A stretch of DNA of 38,531 bases from CAIPVR01 sp049316905 (GCA_049316905.1 JBMOJH010000021.1:1-38531), one strand, 5' to 3'; positions 8,159 to 16,345 are shown, counted from the first letter of the stretch. Program-made: numbers and translations. Notes: generated by a model from the letters alone, not told the origin.

Positions 8159-9346
8159 TCAGCGGTTGCGGCGGCGCCAGAGGTAGGTGGTGTTCAGGTA
8201 CCAGTTCACGACCAGCGCGAACAGTGCCCCGATGAGGTTCTGCACCGTCCGGGAGCCCTGGGCGCCGAGCAGGCCCAGCAGGAACCCGTTGTTCTCGAGG
8301 AACGTGAACACCGCCACGTGCACGAGCGTGCCGACCAGCGACATCAGCCAGAACACCACGAACGCCGGGGCGAGCTTCCAGCCCCGGTACCGCTGCTCCC
8401 AGAAGGTGAACTCGTTGTTCAGCCCGAAGAGGACGAGGATCGACACGTTCACGCTGAGCACGAACGAGCCGTACACCGGGTCGAGCGCGTCGTTCAGGCC
8501 GGTGTCGAAGCGGGGAACGCCGGCGGCCTCGGCCAGCGCGAAGACGATCGAGTTCACGGCGAGCCCGACCAGGCCCACGAGCACGTAGAGCAGGAACGCG
8601 GGGTCGATCTGCCGACCGAGGCGCAGCTCGGCGACGGCGAGCAGGTAGGAGCGGATCACCGAGCGGTTGAGCTTCGTCTCGCCGTGCTGGCGGACCCGGA
8701 ACTCGTAGCCCACCTCGGTGACCCGCAGCGACCGGTCGCGGCCGATGAACTCCAGCAGGATCTTGAAGCCCCGTGGGTTGATCCCGGGGGCGTCGCGCTC
8801 GTAGGCCTCGCGGCTGATGAGGAAGAAGCCGCTCATCGGGTCCGAGACCGTCACCCGCAGGACGACCCGGGCGATGAAGGTGGCGACCCAGCTCACGAAA
8901 CGCCGGCCGCGGGTCCAGTCGCCGTAGCCGCCGCCCTCGGTGGAGCGGGAGCCCACGGCCACGTCGGCCGTGCCGGAGCGGACCCGTTCGAGCATTTCCG
9001 GCAGGATCGCGGGGTCGTGCTGGAGGTCCGCGTCGATCACGGCCAGGCACTCACCACGTGCGACGGTCATGCCGTCGAGCACCGCGGCGGAGAGCCCGTG
9101 GTCGTGGAACCGGCGCAGCACGGAGATCGTCGGGTCCTCCTCGGCGAGTTCCTCGGCCACCCGCCAGGTGCCGTCGGGACTGTCGTCGTCGGCCACGACG
9201 ATCTCGTGCGGGATGCCCTCGAGCGCCCGGTGGACCGACTCGACGAGCAGCGGCAGGTTCTCCGCCTCGTTGAAGGTGGGGGTGACGACCGACAGGGCCG
9301 GGGGGACGTCGTCGCGCCGCCGGCGCGGCTCTGCTCCTGCGGACAT
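8159..9346 (-). CDS. Polyprenyl-phosphate glycosyltransferase (GT2) fused to a GtrA membrane domain
   Basis: The protein has 395 residues. Residues 17-240 form a family-2 glycosyltransferase of the dolichol-phosphate mannose synthase type: SVVTPTFNEAENL at the start, VADDDSPDGT, the metal-binding DADLQHD (105-111), and GSRSTEGGGYGDW. Residues 255-390 hold four hydrophobic segments typical of GtrA (FLLYVLVGLVGL, LNNEFTFWEQ, NWYLNTTYLW). The family moves a sugar from a nucleotide donor to a polyprenyl phosphate and helps flip it across the membrane for envelope glycosylation. ATG 9346 is taken because the domain begins soon after and a TAGATT -10 lies ten bases upstream. It ends facing icmB, 32 bases away. 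Confidence 0.9.
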   Translation of the reverse strand: MSAGAEPRRRRDDVPPALSVVTPTFNEAENLPLLVESVHRALEGIPHEIVVADDDSPDGTWRVAEELAEEDPTISVLRRFHDHGLSAAVLDGMTVARGECLAVIDADLQHDPAILPEMLERVRSGTADVAVGSRSTEGGGYGDWTRGRRFVSWVATFIARVVLRVTVSDPMSGFFLISREAYERDAPGINPRGFKILLEFIGRDRSLRVTEVGYEFRVRQHGETKLNRSVIRSYLLAVAELRLGRQIDPAFLLYVLVGLVGLAVNSIVFALAEAAGVPRFDTGLNDALDPVYGSFVLSVNVSILVLFGLNNEFTFWEQRYRGWKLAPAFVVFWLMSLVGTLVHVAVFTFLENNGFLLGLLGAQGSRTVQNLIGALFALVVNWYLNTTYLWRRRNR

Positions 9347-9356
9347 GCGGTGGCCG

Positions 9357-9362
9357 AATCTA
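9357..9362 (-). promoter_or_regulatory. -10 box for the GT2-GtrA gene, nearly leaderless
   Basis: TAGATT on the minus strand lies ten bases before ATG 9346, leaving a leader of only a few bases. Confidence 0.5.
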
Positions 9363-9375
9363 CCGGCCGCCGCGC

Positions 9376-10119
9376 TCACAGCAGGGGAACCTCCTCCGGG
9401 GGTTCCTCCACGCGGTCCACCAGGTGCTCGCCCTTGTTGCGGACGCTGTTCACCTCGACCGAGACCGGGTGGAACGTGATGAGGGACTCGGGCGCGGGCA
9501 CGAGGAAGCGGCCCAGCAGGTCCACGTCCTGCACCTCCGGGGAGAGCCACTCGGCCCACGCCGAGGGCGGGAGGATCACCGGCATGCGGTCGTGCAGGGG
9601 CTCCATGGCGGCATTCGCCGCGCCCGTGATGATGGTGGTGGAGCGCACCGTCACGGGCTCGGGGGCCTCAGCCGTGGCCTCACCGTCGGGGGCCGGGCCG
9701 CGCCACTGCTCCCACAGGCCGGCGAACGCGTAGGGCTCGCCGTCGGGGCGGTGGATGAAGTAGGGCTGCTTCTGGCGCCGGCCCGGGACCGCGCGCCATT
9801 CGTAGAAGCCGTCGACCGGCACGATGCAGCGGCGCCGAGCGAAGGCCCGGCGGAACGCCGGCTTGGACGCCACCGTCTCGGCCCGGGCATTGATCATCCG
9901 GTTCCCCACGGAGAGGTCCTTCGCCCACGACGGCACGAGGCCCCAATGGAAGGTGTCGAGGCGCCGGACCGAGCCGTCCTGGTACACGGTGAAGATGTCG
10001 GTGGTGGGCGCCGTGTTGAAGTTCGCGACGTGCTGCTCGGCCTGGGCCGTCACCTCGTCCACGTCGAAGTAGCGGGCCACCGCGTCCGGCGGTGAGGAGG
10101 AGACGAAGCGGCCGCACAC
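9376..10119 (-). CDS. SRAP-domain abasic-site-processing protein (HMCES/YedK family)
   Basis: The protein has 247 residues. Once the initiator is removed, Cys2 forms a covalent link with abasic sites in single-stranded DNA and shields them. The family's active-site residues are present: MCGRF (Cys2), FNTAP (Asn35), GFYEW (Glu107) and HDRMPV (His176). Because Cys2 must be the first residue after processing, the GTG start at 10119 is secure. It lies three bases after the stop of the HIT gene, so the two are one unit with the promoter in front of the HIT gene. A 20-residue Glu/Ala/Pro-rich insertion around 143-156 is not part of the core fold. Confidence 0.93.
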   Translation of the reverse strand: MCGRFVSSSPPDAVARYFDVDEVTAQAEQHVANFNTAPTTDIFTVYQDGSVRRLDTFHWGLVPSWAKDLSVGNRMINARAETVASKPAFRRAFARRRCIVPVDGFYEWRAVPGRRQKQPYFIHRPDGEPYAFAGLWEQWRGPAPDGEATAEAPEPVTVRSTTIITGAANAAMEPLHDRMPVILPPSAWAEWLSPEVQDVDLLGRFLVPAPESLITFHPVSVEVNSVRNKGEHLVDRVEEPPEEVPLL

Positions 10120-10122
10120 GGC

Positions 10123-10551
10123 TCAGGCCGCCCCACCACCGAGCTCGGCCAGCGCGGCACGGATGCGCTCGGCGGCGTCGTCGAGATCCTCCGGCCGGGG
10201 TGCGGCATCTGCGCGCGCGAAGTCGAGCTGCGACTCGTCGTCGATCGGGATGAGGTGCACGTGGCAGTGCGGCACCTCGAGCCCGGCGATGATCGAGCCG
10301 ACGCGTGCCGGGCGGAACGCGGCCATCACGGCGCGGCCCACCAGCTGGGACACTTCCGCCACCCGTGCCCACAGGTCGGGTGGGACGTCGGTCCACTGGT
10401 CGATCTGGGCGACCGGCACCACCAGGGTGTGCCCGGGACGGATCGGCGCAATGGTCAGGAACGCCACCACGTCGGGGTCCCGGTACACGAACCGTCCGGG
10501 GAGGTCGCCGTCGATGATGCGGGTGAAGACGCTCGGCTCGGGCTCGCTCAT
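10123..10551 (-). CDS. HIT-family nucleotide hydrolase
   Basis: The 142-residue protein has a complete histidine triad, HCHVHL at 95-100, in which the middle His is the nucleophile in nucleotidyl hydrolysis. RIIDGDLPG and IRPGHTLVVP are the usual N-terminal and beta-strand signatures. Family members cleave dinucleotides or AMP-linked compounds; the substrate is not predictable. A G-rich run directly before ATG 10551 may serve as ribosome binding site. It is followed by the SRAP gene and is divergent from pgsA with only 32 bases between the start codons. Confidence 0.9.
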   Translation of the reverse strand: MSEPEPSVFTRIIDGDLPGRFVYRDPDVVAFLTIAPIRPGHTLVVPVAQIDQWTDVPPDLWARVAEVSQLVGRAVMAAFRPARVGSIIAGLEVPHCHVHLIPIDDESQLDFARADAAPRPEDLDDAAERIRAALAELGGGAA

Positions 10552-10570
10552 CCCCCCAGCATCGCAGGCC

Positions 10571-10576
10571 TACAGT
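10571..10576 (+). promoter_or_regulatory. Leaderless -10 box for pgsA
   Basis: TACAGT is followed by seven bases and ATG 10584. This favours ATG 10584 over the in-frame GTG at 10575, which would lie inside the promoter. Confidence 0.6.
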
Positions 10577-10583
10577 GACGGCG

Positions 10584-11261
10584 ATGGCCAGCGACCCGCC
10601 GCCCCGCGCGCAGCCGGACGACGGCGACGAGGTCGTCGTCGACCGGGTCCTCACCGTGCCGAACCTGATCACCCTGGTGCGGCTGCTGTGCATCCCGGTC
10701 TTCCTGTGGCTGCTGTTCGGCCTCGAGGCCCGGGCCTGGGCGGCGGTGCTCCTCGCGTTCCTCGGGGCCACCGACTGGGTGGACGGCTACGTCGCCCGTC
10801 ACTTCCACCAGGTCTCGTCGATCGGCAAGGCGTTCGACCCCACCGTGGACCGCCTGCTCCTGATCGTGGGCGTGGGCGCCATCATCTACGACGGTGCCGT
10901 GAACGCCCCGGCCTCCGGCCCGACCGGGGTGCCGCTCTGGTTCGGCCTGGTGGTCGTGATCCGCGAGGTGCTCCTGAGCATCTGGGTGGTGGGCACCCTG
11001 GCCGCGGGCGCCAAGCGGATGGACGTGACGTGGTGGGGCAAGGCGGGGACGTTCTGCCTGATGGTCGCGTTCCCCGCGTTCCTGGCGGCGTCCGACACCA
11101 ACCTGGCGCTCGGCGTCCGTGACTTCCTGGAGCTGGTGGCCTGGGTGGCCGGCGTGCCCGGGCTGGTGTTCAGCATGATCGCCTTCGTGGGTTACTTCCC
11201 ACGTGGTGTGGTGGCCCTCCGCGAGGGTCGCGCCGCCCGGGCGGAGGGCGTCGCGGCCTGA
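10584..11261 (+). CDS. pgsA: CDP-alcohol phosphatidyltransferase, PgsA type
   Basis: The 225-residue membrane protein shows the complete CDP-alcohol phosphotransferase motif: D64, D67, G68, A71, R72, G81, D85 and D89 in the spacing DxxDGxxAR-x8-GxxxDxxxD. After a short acidic N-terminus, VPNLITLVRLLCIPVF is the usual first membrane entry of PgsA proteins, and five or six hydrophobic segments follow. It should use CDP-diacylglycerol to make phosphatidylglycerol phosphate or a related lipid. Its place before the nucleotidyltransferase and gcvH block mirrors mycobacterial pgsA2 (Rv1822). The start at 10584 is set by the leaderless promoter. Confidence 0.85.
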   Translation: MASDPPPRAQPDDGDEVVVDRVLTVPNLITLVRLLCIPVFLWLLFGLEARAWAAVLLAFLGATDWVDGYVARHFHQVSSIGKAFDPTVDRLLLIVGVGAIIYDGAVNAPASGPTGVPLWFGLVVVIREVLLSIWVVGTLAAGAKRMDVTWWGKAGTFCLMVAFPAFLAASDTNLALGVRDFLELVAWVAGVPGLVFSMIAFVGYFPRGVVALREGRAARAEGVAA

Positions 11262-11329
11262 GGGCCCGGTCCGCCGGGCGATCGCCCGCGCGGGTGCTTG
11301 CGGGAGCACGGAACCCCGCGTATCGGCGG

Positions 11330-11335
11330 TAGCGT
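11330..11335 (+). promoter_or_regulatory. -10 box for the nucleotidyltransferase-mutase gene
   Basis: TAGCGT would start transcription near 11342. That gives a leader of about 26 bases carrying GGAAGG (11356-11361), a good ribosome binding site for GTG 11368. Confidence 0.5.
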
Positions 11336-11367
11336 TCCCGTTGGACATCCCCGACGGAAGGCACCAC

Positions 11368-13854
11368 GTGAAGGCCGTGATCATGGCGGGCGGTGAGGGC
11401 ACGCGGCTGCGGCCCCTCACCTCCAACGCCCCCAAGCCCATGCTCCCGCTGGTCAACCGGCCGATGATGGAGCACATCGTCGAGCTCCTCCGGTCCCACG
11501 GGATCGAGGACATCGTGGTGACGGTCGCGTTCATGGCGAACGCGATCCGGAACTACTTCGGCGACGGGTCCGAGTTCGGGGTGCGCATGGTGTACGCCTC
11601 CGAGGAGACCCCCCTCGGCACCGCCGGCTCGGTGCGCAACGCCATGGAGGAGCTCGACGACACCTTCGTGGTGATCTCCGGGGACGTCCTGACCGATGTG
11701 GACCTGGGCGCGGTCATCGAGTCGCACCGGGAGCGGCGCGCGCTCGCCACCATCGGGCTGGTCCGGGTGGAGAACCCGCTCGAGTACGGGATCGTGATCA
11801 CGCGCGAGGACGGCACCATCGAGCGCTTCCTCGAGAAGCCGACCTGGGGCCAGGTGTTCAGCGACACGATCAACTCGGGCATCTACGTCCTCGAGCCGCG
11901 GATCTTCGACTGGATCCCGGCGGACCAGCCGGTGGACTTCTCCAGCGACGTGTTCCCGCGGCTGCTCGAGGACGGCGAGACGGTGCTGGGCCACGTGGCG
12001 GAGGGCTACTGGGAGGACGTGGGCACGCTGACGGCCTACGTGCGGGCCCACAAGGACATCCTCGACGGCCGCGTGAAGGTCGACATCCCCGGCTTCGAGG
12101 TGTCCGACGGCGTCTTCGTGGGTGAGGGCGCGGAGATCCACCCGGACGCCTCGCTGGTGGGTCCCGCGGTGGTCGGCGACAACTGCTTCGTGGACGCCGG
12201 GGCCCGACTGGGCGAGTACGTGGTGCTCGGCACCGGCGTCCGGTTGCTCCGCGACGGCGAGCTCGAACGCACGGTCGTGCACGAGAACGCCTACCTGGGG
12301 GAGAGCGTGAAGCTCCGCGGCACCGTGGTGGGCCGCGCCGCGGATCTCCGGCGGAACGCCCGGTGCGAGGAGGGCGTGGTCCTCGGCGACGAGGTGTTCG
12401 TGGGTGAGGACGCGGTCATCTCCACCGACGTGAAGGTGTACCCGTTCAAGACCGTCGAGGGCGGGGCGGTGGTCAACTCCTCGCTCATCTGGGAGTCGCG
12501 GGGCGCCCGGAGCCTGTTCGGCCGCGGCGGCGTGAGCGGCCTCGCCAACGTGGACGTGACGCCCGAGCTCGCCTCCAAGGTGGCGATGGCGTACGCGACG
12601 TCGCTCGACCGCAACGCGACGGTGGTGGTGTCGCGGGATTCATCGCGGTCGGCGCGGATGTTGAAGCGCTCGCTGATCGCCGGCCTCAACGCGAGCGGCG
12701 CGAACGTGTGGGACCTGGAGGTGGCGAGCCTGCCGCTCACCCGCTTCCACTGCCGGAACGCGGCGGTCACCGGCGGCGTGTCGGTGCGGCTGCACCCCGA
12801 CGACAGCGACGCGGTCACGATCCGCTTCTTCGACAACACCGGCTCCGACATCCTCGAGGACCGGCAGCGCAAGATCGAGCGACTGTTCGGCCGTGAGGAC
12901 TTCCGCCGGGTGCGGCCCGCGGACATCGGCGACATCGACCTGGTGCCCAGGGCGCTCGAGCAGTACGCGGTGGCGCTCGAGCAGACGATCGACGTGAAGG
13001 CGGTGGCCGCACGGCACTTCAAGGTCGTGATCGACTACGCCTACGGCGCCGCGAGCTTCGCCATGCCCAACGTGCTGGCGAAGCTGCGGGCCGACGTGCT
13101 CGCGGTGAACCCGTTCGCGTCCACCGCGGGCATCCTCGAGTTCGACCGTGACGCCCACGCCCGGGATGTGGCCGGTCTGGTCCGGGCCTCGGGCGCGGAT
13201 CTGGGAGCGGTGATCGACCCGACGGGCGACCAGCTCAGCCTCGTGGACGACATGGGCCGGGTGCTGACCGACGCCCAACTGCTGTTCGCCTTCCTCGACC
13301 TGGTGGGTGACCGCCTGGTGGGCGACGCCGTGGCGCTCCCGGTGACCGCACCGCGGGCCGCCGCGGACCTGGTCCGCAGACGCGGGTTCCAGGTGCACTG
13401 GACGAAGACGTCGGCCGCGGCGCTCACGGAGGCCGCGGCGGAGCCGGGCGTGGGCTTCGCCGCCAATCTCGAGGGTGGGATCATCTTGCCGGGGTTCCTG
13501 CCGGCGTTCGACGCCGCCGGCGGCCTCCTGAAGATGCTCGATCTCCTCGCGGCGCGGGGGACCCGTCTGTCGGAGGTGGTCGACTCGGTGCCCGAGGTGC
13601 ACCTGCTCCACGAGGAGGTCGTCACCCCGTGGGAGCAGAAGGGCACGGTCATGCGCTCGCTCGTGGAGCAGACCCACGGCCGGGATGTCGACCTGATCGA
13701 CGGCGTCAAGGTGCACCACGACCGTGGCTGGGCCCTGGTGCTGCCGGATCCCGAGGAACCGGTCACCCACGTGTGGGTGGAGGGCGACACGCAGGCCGAG
13801 GCGCGGACCCTGGTGCAGGAGTACGCCCGGCGCATCCGGCAGATGGTGCGGTGA
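11368..13854 (+). CDS. Sugar-phosphate nucleotidyltransferase fused to a degenerate phosphohexomutase domain
   Basis: The protein has 828 residues. Residues 1-230 are an NDP-sugar pyrophosphorylase with MAGGEGTRLRPLT at the nucleotide-binding loop, plus SGDVLTDVD and EKPTWG. Residues 245-375 are hexapeptide (left-handed helix) repeats, and residues 385-828 resemble a phosphoglucomutase/phosphomannomutase. The family is usually annotated mannose-1-phosphate guanylyltransferase, and GDP-mannose synthesis for envelope glycans is the likely role. In the mutase half the usual catalytic serine loop (TASHNP) is replaced by SVRLHPDD, the metal loop (DGDGDR) by DPTGDQ, and the sugar loop (GEMSGH) by a sequence ending EGG. 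This domain may therefore be structural or regulatory. GTG 11368 has a GGAAGG site. Its 3' end is the first copy of a 24-base tandem repeat. Confidence 0.88.
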   Translation: MKAVIMAGGEGTRLRPLTSNAPKPMLPLVNRPMMEHIVELLRSHGIEDIVVTVAFMANAIRNYFGDGSEFGVRMVYASEETPLGTAGSVRNAMEELDDTFVVISGDVLTDVDLGAVIESHRERRALATIGLVRVENPLEYGIVITREDGTIERFLEKPTWGQVFSDTINSGIYVLEPRIFDWIPADQPVDFSSDVFPRLLEDGETVLGHVAEGYWEDVGTLTAYVRAHKDILDGRVKVDIPGFEVSDGVFVGEGAEIHPDASLVGPAVVGDNCFVDAGARLGEYVVLGTGVRLLRDGELERTVVHENAYLGESVKLRGTVVGRAADLRRNARCEEGVVLGDEVFVGEDAVISTDVKVYPFKTVEGGAVVNSSLIWESRGARSLFGRGGVSGLANVDVTPELASKVAMAYATSLDRNATVVVSRDSSRSARMLKRSLIAGLNASGANVWDLEVASLPLTRFHCRNAAVTGGVSVRLHPDDSDAVTIRFFDNTGSDILEDRQRKIERLFGREDFRRVRPADIGDIDLVPRALEQYAVALEQTIDVKAVAARHFKVVIDYAYGAASFAMPNVLAKLRADVLAVNPFASTAGILEFDRDAHARDVAGLVRASGADLGAVIDPTGDQLSLVDDMGRVLTDAQLLFAFLDLVGDRLVGDAVALPVTAPRAAADLVRRRGFQVHWTKTSAAALTEAAAEPGVGFAANLEGGIILPGFLPAFDAAGGLLKMLDLLAARGTRLSEVVDSVPEVHLLHEEVVTPWEQKGTVMRSLVEQTHGRDVDLIDGVKVHHDRGWALVLPDPEEPVTHVWVEGDTQAEARTLVQEYARRIRQMVR

Positions 13855-13920
13855 GGCGGGGGAGCGATGGTGCGGTGAGGCGGGGGAGCGATGGTGCGGT
13901 GAGGCGGGGGAGTGATGGTG
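13843..13920 (+). repeat. 24-base tandem repeat, three full units plus a partial one
   Basis: Units at 13843-13866, 13867-13890 and 13891-13914 differ by a single base (the last has agtg in place of agcg). A decaying fourth copy begins at 13915. The first unit contains the last three codons and stop (atg gtg cgg tga) of the preceding gene, so each copy repeats Met-Val-Arg-stop. The array fills most of the gap before gcvH and looks like slippage or unequal duplication. Confidence 0.9.
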
Positions 13921-13944
13921 AGGTGAGGGGTCGCACGGCTCGGG

Positions 13945-13950
13945 TAGCGT
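13945..13950 (+). promoter_or_regulatory. Leaderless -10 box for gcvH
   Basis: TAGCGT lies seven bases before ATG 13958, immediately after the tandem repeat. There is no ribosome binding site in the gap. gcvH has no glycine riboswitch. Confidence 0.6.
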
Positions 13951-13957
13951 TCGCCCC

Positions 13958-14338
13958 ATGAACGTGCCCGACGATCTCCACTACTCCACCGAACACGAAT
14001 GGGTCCGTGTGGAGGACGGGCTGTTCCGTGTGGGCATCACGGACTACGCCCAGGACGCGCTGGGTGACGTGGTGTTCGTGCAGGTGCCGGAGGTCGGCGC
14101 CGAGCTGCACGCCGGGGGCTCGTTCGGCGAGGTCGAGTCGACCAAGTCGGTGTCGGAGCTCTACGCGCCGGTGCAGGGCGTGGTGGTCGAGGTGAACGGC
14201 GATCTCGAGGCCACCCCGGAGCTCGTGAACTCCGATCCGTACGGCGCCGGCTGGGTGGTGCTGCTGCAGCCGGTGGACATCCGCTCCGTCGAGACGCTGC
14301 TCGGCCCGGAGGCCTACCGCGACCTCACCGGGGCCTGA
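13958..14338 (+). CDS. gcvH: Glycine cleavage system H protein
   Basis: The 126-residue protein is the lipoyl carrier that shuttles the aminomethyl group between GcvP, GcvT and the lipoamide dehydrogenase. The lipoylation site is Lys63 in GEVESTKSVSEL, and the start HYSTEHEWVRVEDG and the segment GITDYAQDALGD are standard. It is expressed with the FHA, FtsR-like, nuclease and MerR genes downstream, five bases separating it from the FHA gene. Its partner gcvT is 2.7 kb downstream, and gcvP is on the opposite strand. Confidence 0.97.
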   Translation: MNVPDDLHYSTEHEWVRVEDGLFRVGITDYAQDALGDVVFVQVPEVGAELHAGGSFGEVESTKSVSELYAPVQGVVVEVNGDLEATPELVNSDPYGAGWVVLLQPVDIRSVETLLGPEAYRDLTGA

Positions 14339-14343
14339 CCGGC

Positions 14344-14805
14344 GTGTCACCCGACGGCGTCGTCTGCCCGCGTTGCAGCGTGCTGAACCCGGGCGGGGCC
14401 CGGTTCTGCACCGCGTGCGGCGCCGACCTGCCCGAGGAGGAGGCCGCCACCGGGAGCTTCACGGAGTTGGGCGTCGACGTCCCCGGCGCGGGTGAGGTGG
14501 GCCAGCTCATCGTCACCCGCGGCGCCACGGCCGGTGCGCGGTACGCGCTCGGGTCGGCCACGACCACGATCGGCCGTCACCCCGACAGCGACGTGTTCCT
14601 CGACGACATCACGGTGTCGCGCCGGCACGCCGAGGTGCGGCGGGCGCCCGACGGCCAGTTCCTCCTGGCCGACGTCGGCTCCCTCAACGGCACCTACCTC
14701 GACGGCGACCGGGTGGAGGAGGCGGCCCTGCGCGAGGGCGCCCAGATCCAGGTGGGCAAGTTCCGCCTCGTCTTCGTGATCGGCGAGCTGGGCGGTCACG
14801 CATGA
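14344..14805 (+). CDS. FHA-domain protein with N-terminal zinc ribbon (GarA-like)
   Basis: The protein has 153 residues. Residues 53-146 form a forkhead-associated phosphothreonine-binding domain with all signature residues: GRHPDSDVFLDD (Arg78), VSRRH (Ser92-His95) and SLNGT (Asn115). This region is very close in sequence to mycobacterial GarA, which sits in the same place next to gcvH and controls 2-oxoglutarate metabolism. GarA has an N-terminal ETTS motif phosphorylated by PknB or PknG. Here that region is instead a CPRC...CTAC zinc ribbon (Cys 8, 11, 22 and 25), followed by a short acidic linker with possible phosphosites at Thr36 and Thr40. GTG 14344 is the only start that keeps the ribbon. 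Its stop overlaps the next start (ATGA). Confidence 0.9.
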   Translation: MSPDGVVCPRCSVLNPGGARFCTACGADLPEEEAATGSFTELGVDVPGAGEVGQLIVTRGATAGARYALGSATTTIGRHPDSDVFLDDITVSRRHAEVRRAPDGQFLLADVGSLNGTYLDGDRVEEAALREGAQIQVGKFRLVFVIGELGGHA

Positions 14806-15812
14806 GCGACCAGGCCGTGGACGAGGGCGTGCAGCTGTCGATCGGCGAGGTGCTCGCGCTGCTGCAGGAGGAGTTCCCCGACGTCACGATCTCCAAGATC
14901 CGTTTCCTCGAGAGCCAGGGGCTCATCCAGCCGGATCGCACCGCCTCGGGCTACCGGCGCTTCTCGGGCCCCGACATCGAGCGGTTGCGCTGGATCCTGC
15001 GCCAGCAGCGCGACCACTTCCTGCCGCTCAAGGTGATCCGCCGGATGCTCGAGGAGGGCGTCGACGCCTATGACCCGGGCGGTGGCCAGCCCACGCTGTG
15101 GACCCCGTCCGATGGCCTCGGCGGCGATGACCTCGGCCCGGACCCGGAGGCTGACGACGTGGACGAACCCCTACCGGCCGACGCCGGCGCCGGCGAGGCC
15201 GGCGACGCGACCTCCTCGCGGGATCGAGCGCCGGTCGCTCCCGCGCGCCACTCGCCCCGCCACCCCGCGGTGGCCTCGTCGCCGCGTCGTTTCGAGACTC
15301 CGGCCGACGTCGTCGCCGCACTCCAGGAGGATCCCCGCCCGCCGGCGCGTGATGCCGAGCGCCCGGCGGCCGAGCCGGAACCGACCTCCGAGCCGGCCGC
15401 GCCGGCCCGGGAACCGGAGCCGCTCCCGGAGGGGGAGGTCGGCGCCGAGGAGCTCTGCCGCACCACCGGCATCGGCCCCTTGTACCTCGAGGGACTCGTC
15501 CGCTTCGGCCTGGTGCGCCCCGTCGTCCGTGGCGGTGAGGACCACTACGGGCCCGACGCGGTCGTGGTCGCCCGCCTGGCGGCCCGCTACGCCGAGCTGG
15601 GCGTGGAACCCCGGCACCTTCGCATGTACCTCGTGGCCGCGGAGCGTGAGGCCGGTTTCGTCGAGCAACTCGCCATGCCCTTCCTCAAGCAGCGCCATCC
15701 GGCGGCCCGGGAGCAGGCCGCGGCGCTGGCCGGGGAGCTCACGACGCTCGGCGCGGAGCTGCACGGGGTGCTGCTCCGTCGCGAGCTCGGCCCCGACCTG
15801 GGATCCGCGTGA
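14802..15812 (+). CDS. MerR-family regulator, FtsR-like
   Basis: The protein has 336 residues. Residues 11-80 are a MerR winged helix (LSIGEVLALLQ, KIRFLESQGLIQPDR, GYRRFSGPDIERL). A long Pro/Ala/Asp/Glu-rich linker follows (about 85-210), then a C-terminal domain (about 215-330) with GIGPLYLEGLVRFGLV and helical stretches. The order gcvH - FHA - this gene - bifunctional nuclease matches Rv1826-Rv1829, where the Rv1828 / FtsR protein acts on cell-division genes such as ftsZ in corynebacteria. The same job here is inferred from position and similarity. The linker is longer than I expect in mycobacteria. Translation is coupled to the FHA gene. Confidence 0.85.
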   Translation: MSDQAVDEGVQLSIGEVLALLQEEFPDVTISKIRFLESQGLIQPDRTASGYRRFSGPDIERLRWILRQQRDHFLPLKVIRRMLEEGVDAYDPGGGQPTLWTPSDGLGGDDLGPDPEADDVDEPLPADAGAGEAGDATSSRDRAPVAPARHSPRHPAVASSPRRFETPADVVAALQEDPRPPARDAERPAAEPEPTSEPAAPAREPEPLPEGEVGAEELCRTTGIGPLYLEGLVRFGLVRPVVRGGEDHYGPDAVVVARLAARYAELGVEPRHLRMYLVAAEREAGFVEQLAMPFLKQRHPAAREQAAALAGELTTLGAELHGVLLRRELGPDLGSA

Positions 15813-15835
15813 GGCTCGGCCCGCCCGGCGGCCTC

Positions 15836-15841
15836 TAGACT
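15836..15841 (+). promoter_or_regulatory. Leaderless -10 box for the bifunctional nuclease gene
   Basis: TAGACT lies six bases before GTG 15848 and no ribosome binding site is present, so this gene likely has its own leaderless transcript. Confidence 0.6.
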
Positions 15842-15847
15842 CGGCCC

Positions 15848-16345
15848 GTGATCGAGCTGGAGCTGGTCGGGGTGCGGGTGGAGCTGCCCACCAACACGCC
15901 CGTCGTGATCCTGCAGGAGCGCGAGGGCCGTCGGCGCCGGCTGTCGATCTTCATCGGGGGCCCGGAGGCCACGGCCATCGCGTTCGCGCTGGAGGGCGTG
16001 GAGACGCCCCGCCCGCTCACCCACGACCTGTTCTGCGACGTGCTCGACGAACTGGGGGCCACCCTCGAGCGGGTGGTCATCACCGAGCTGCGTGACACCA
16101 CCTACTACTCCGACCTGCACCTCACGGGTCCGGCGGGCCCGTTGGTGGTGAGCGCCCGCCCGTCCGACGGCGTGGCCCTGGCGGTGCGGACCGGGTGCCC
16201 GATCTTCTCCGAGGAGTCCGTCCTGGACGAGGCGGGCTTCGTGGAGGAGACGGTCGAGGACGCCGATGCGGAGTCCCCGGAGGACGTGGTGGAGGAGTTC
16301 CGCCAGTTCATCGACAACGTCTCGCCCGAGGACTTCGCGAGCTGA
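15848..16345 (+). CDS. Bifunctional nuclease family protein (DUF151)
   Basis: The 165-residue protein carries the DUF151 fold: IELELVGVRVELPTNTPVVILQE at the start, then RLSIFIGGPEATAIAFALEG and ARPSDGVALAVRTGCPIF. The last is the most conserved stretch of the family. Plant and bacterial members show DNase and RNase activity, but the cellular role is not established. An acidic tail (EETVEDADAESPEDVVEEF) is common in the family. It is the Rv1829 equivalent by position. Confidence 0.92.
   Translation: MIELELVGVRVELPTNTPVVILQEREGRRRRLSIFIGGPEATAIAFALEGVETPRPLTHDLFCDVLDELGATLERVVITELRDTTYYSDLHLTGPAGPLVVSARPSDGVALAVRTGCPIFSEESVLDEAGFVEETVEDADAESPEDVVEEFRQFIDNVSPEDFAS

Noticed and set aside
13843..13920. 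A CRISPR-like array
   Set aside because: The units are contiguous 24-base tandem repeats without spacers, and no cas genes are present.
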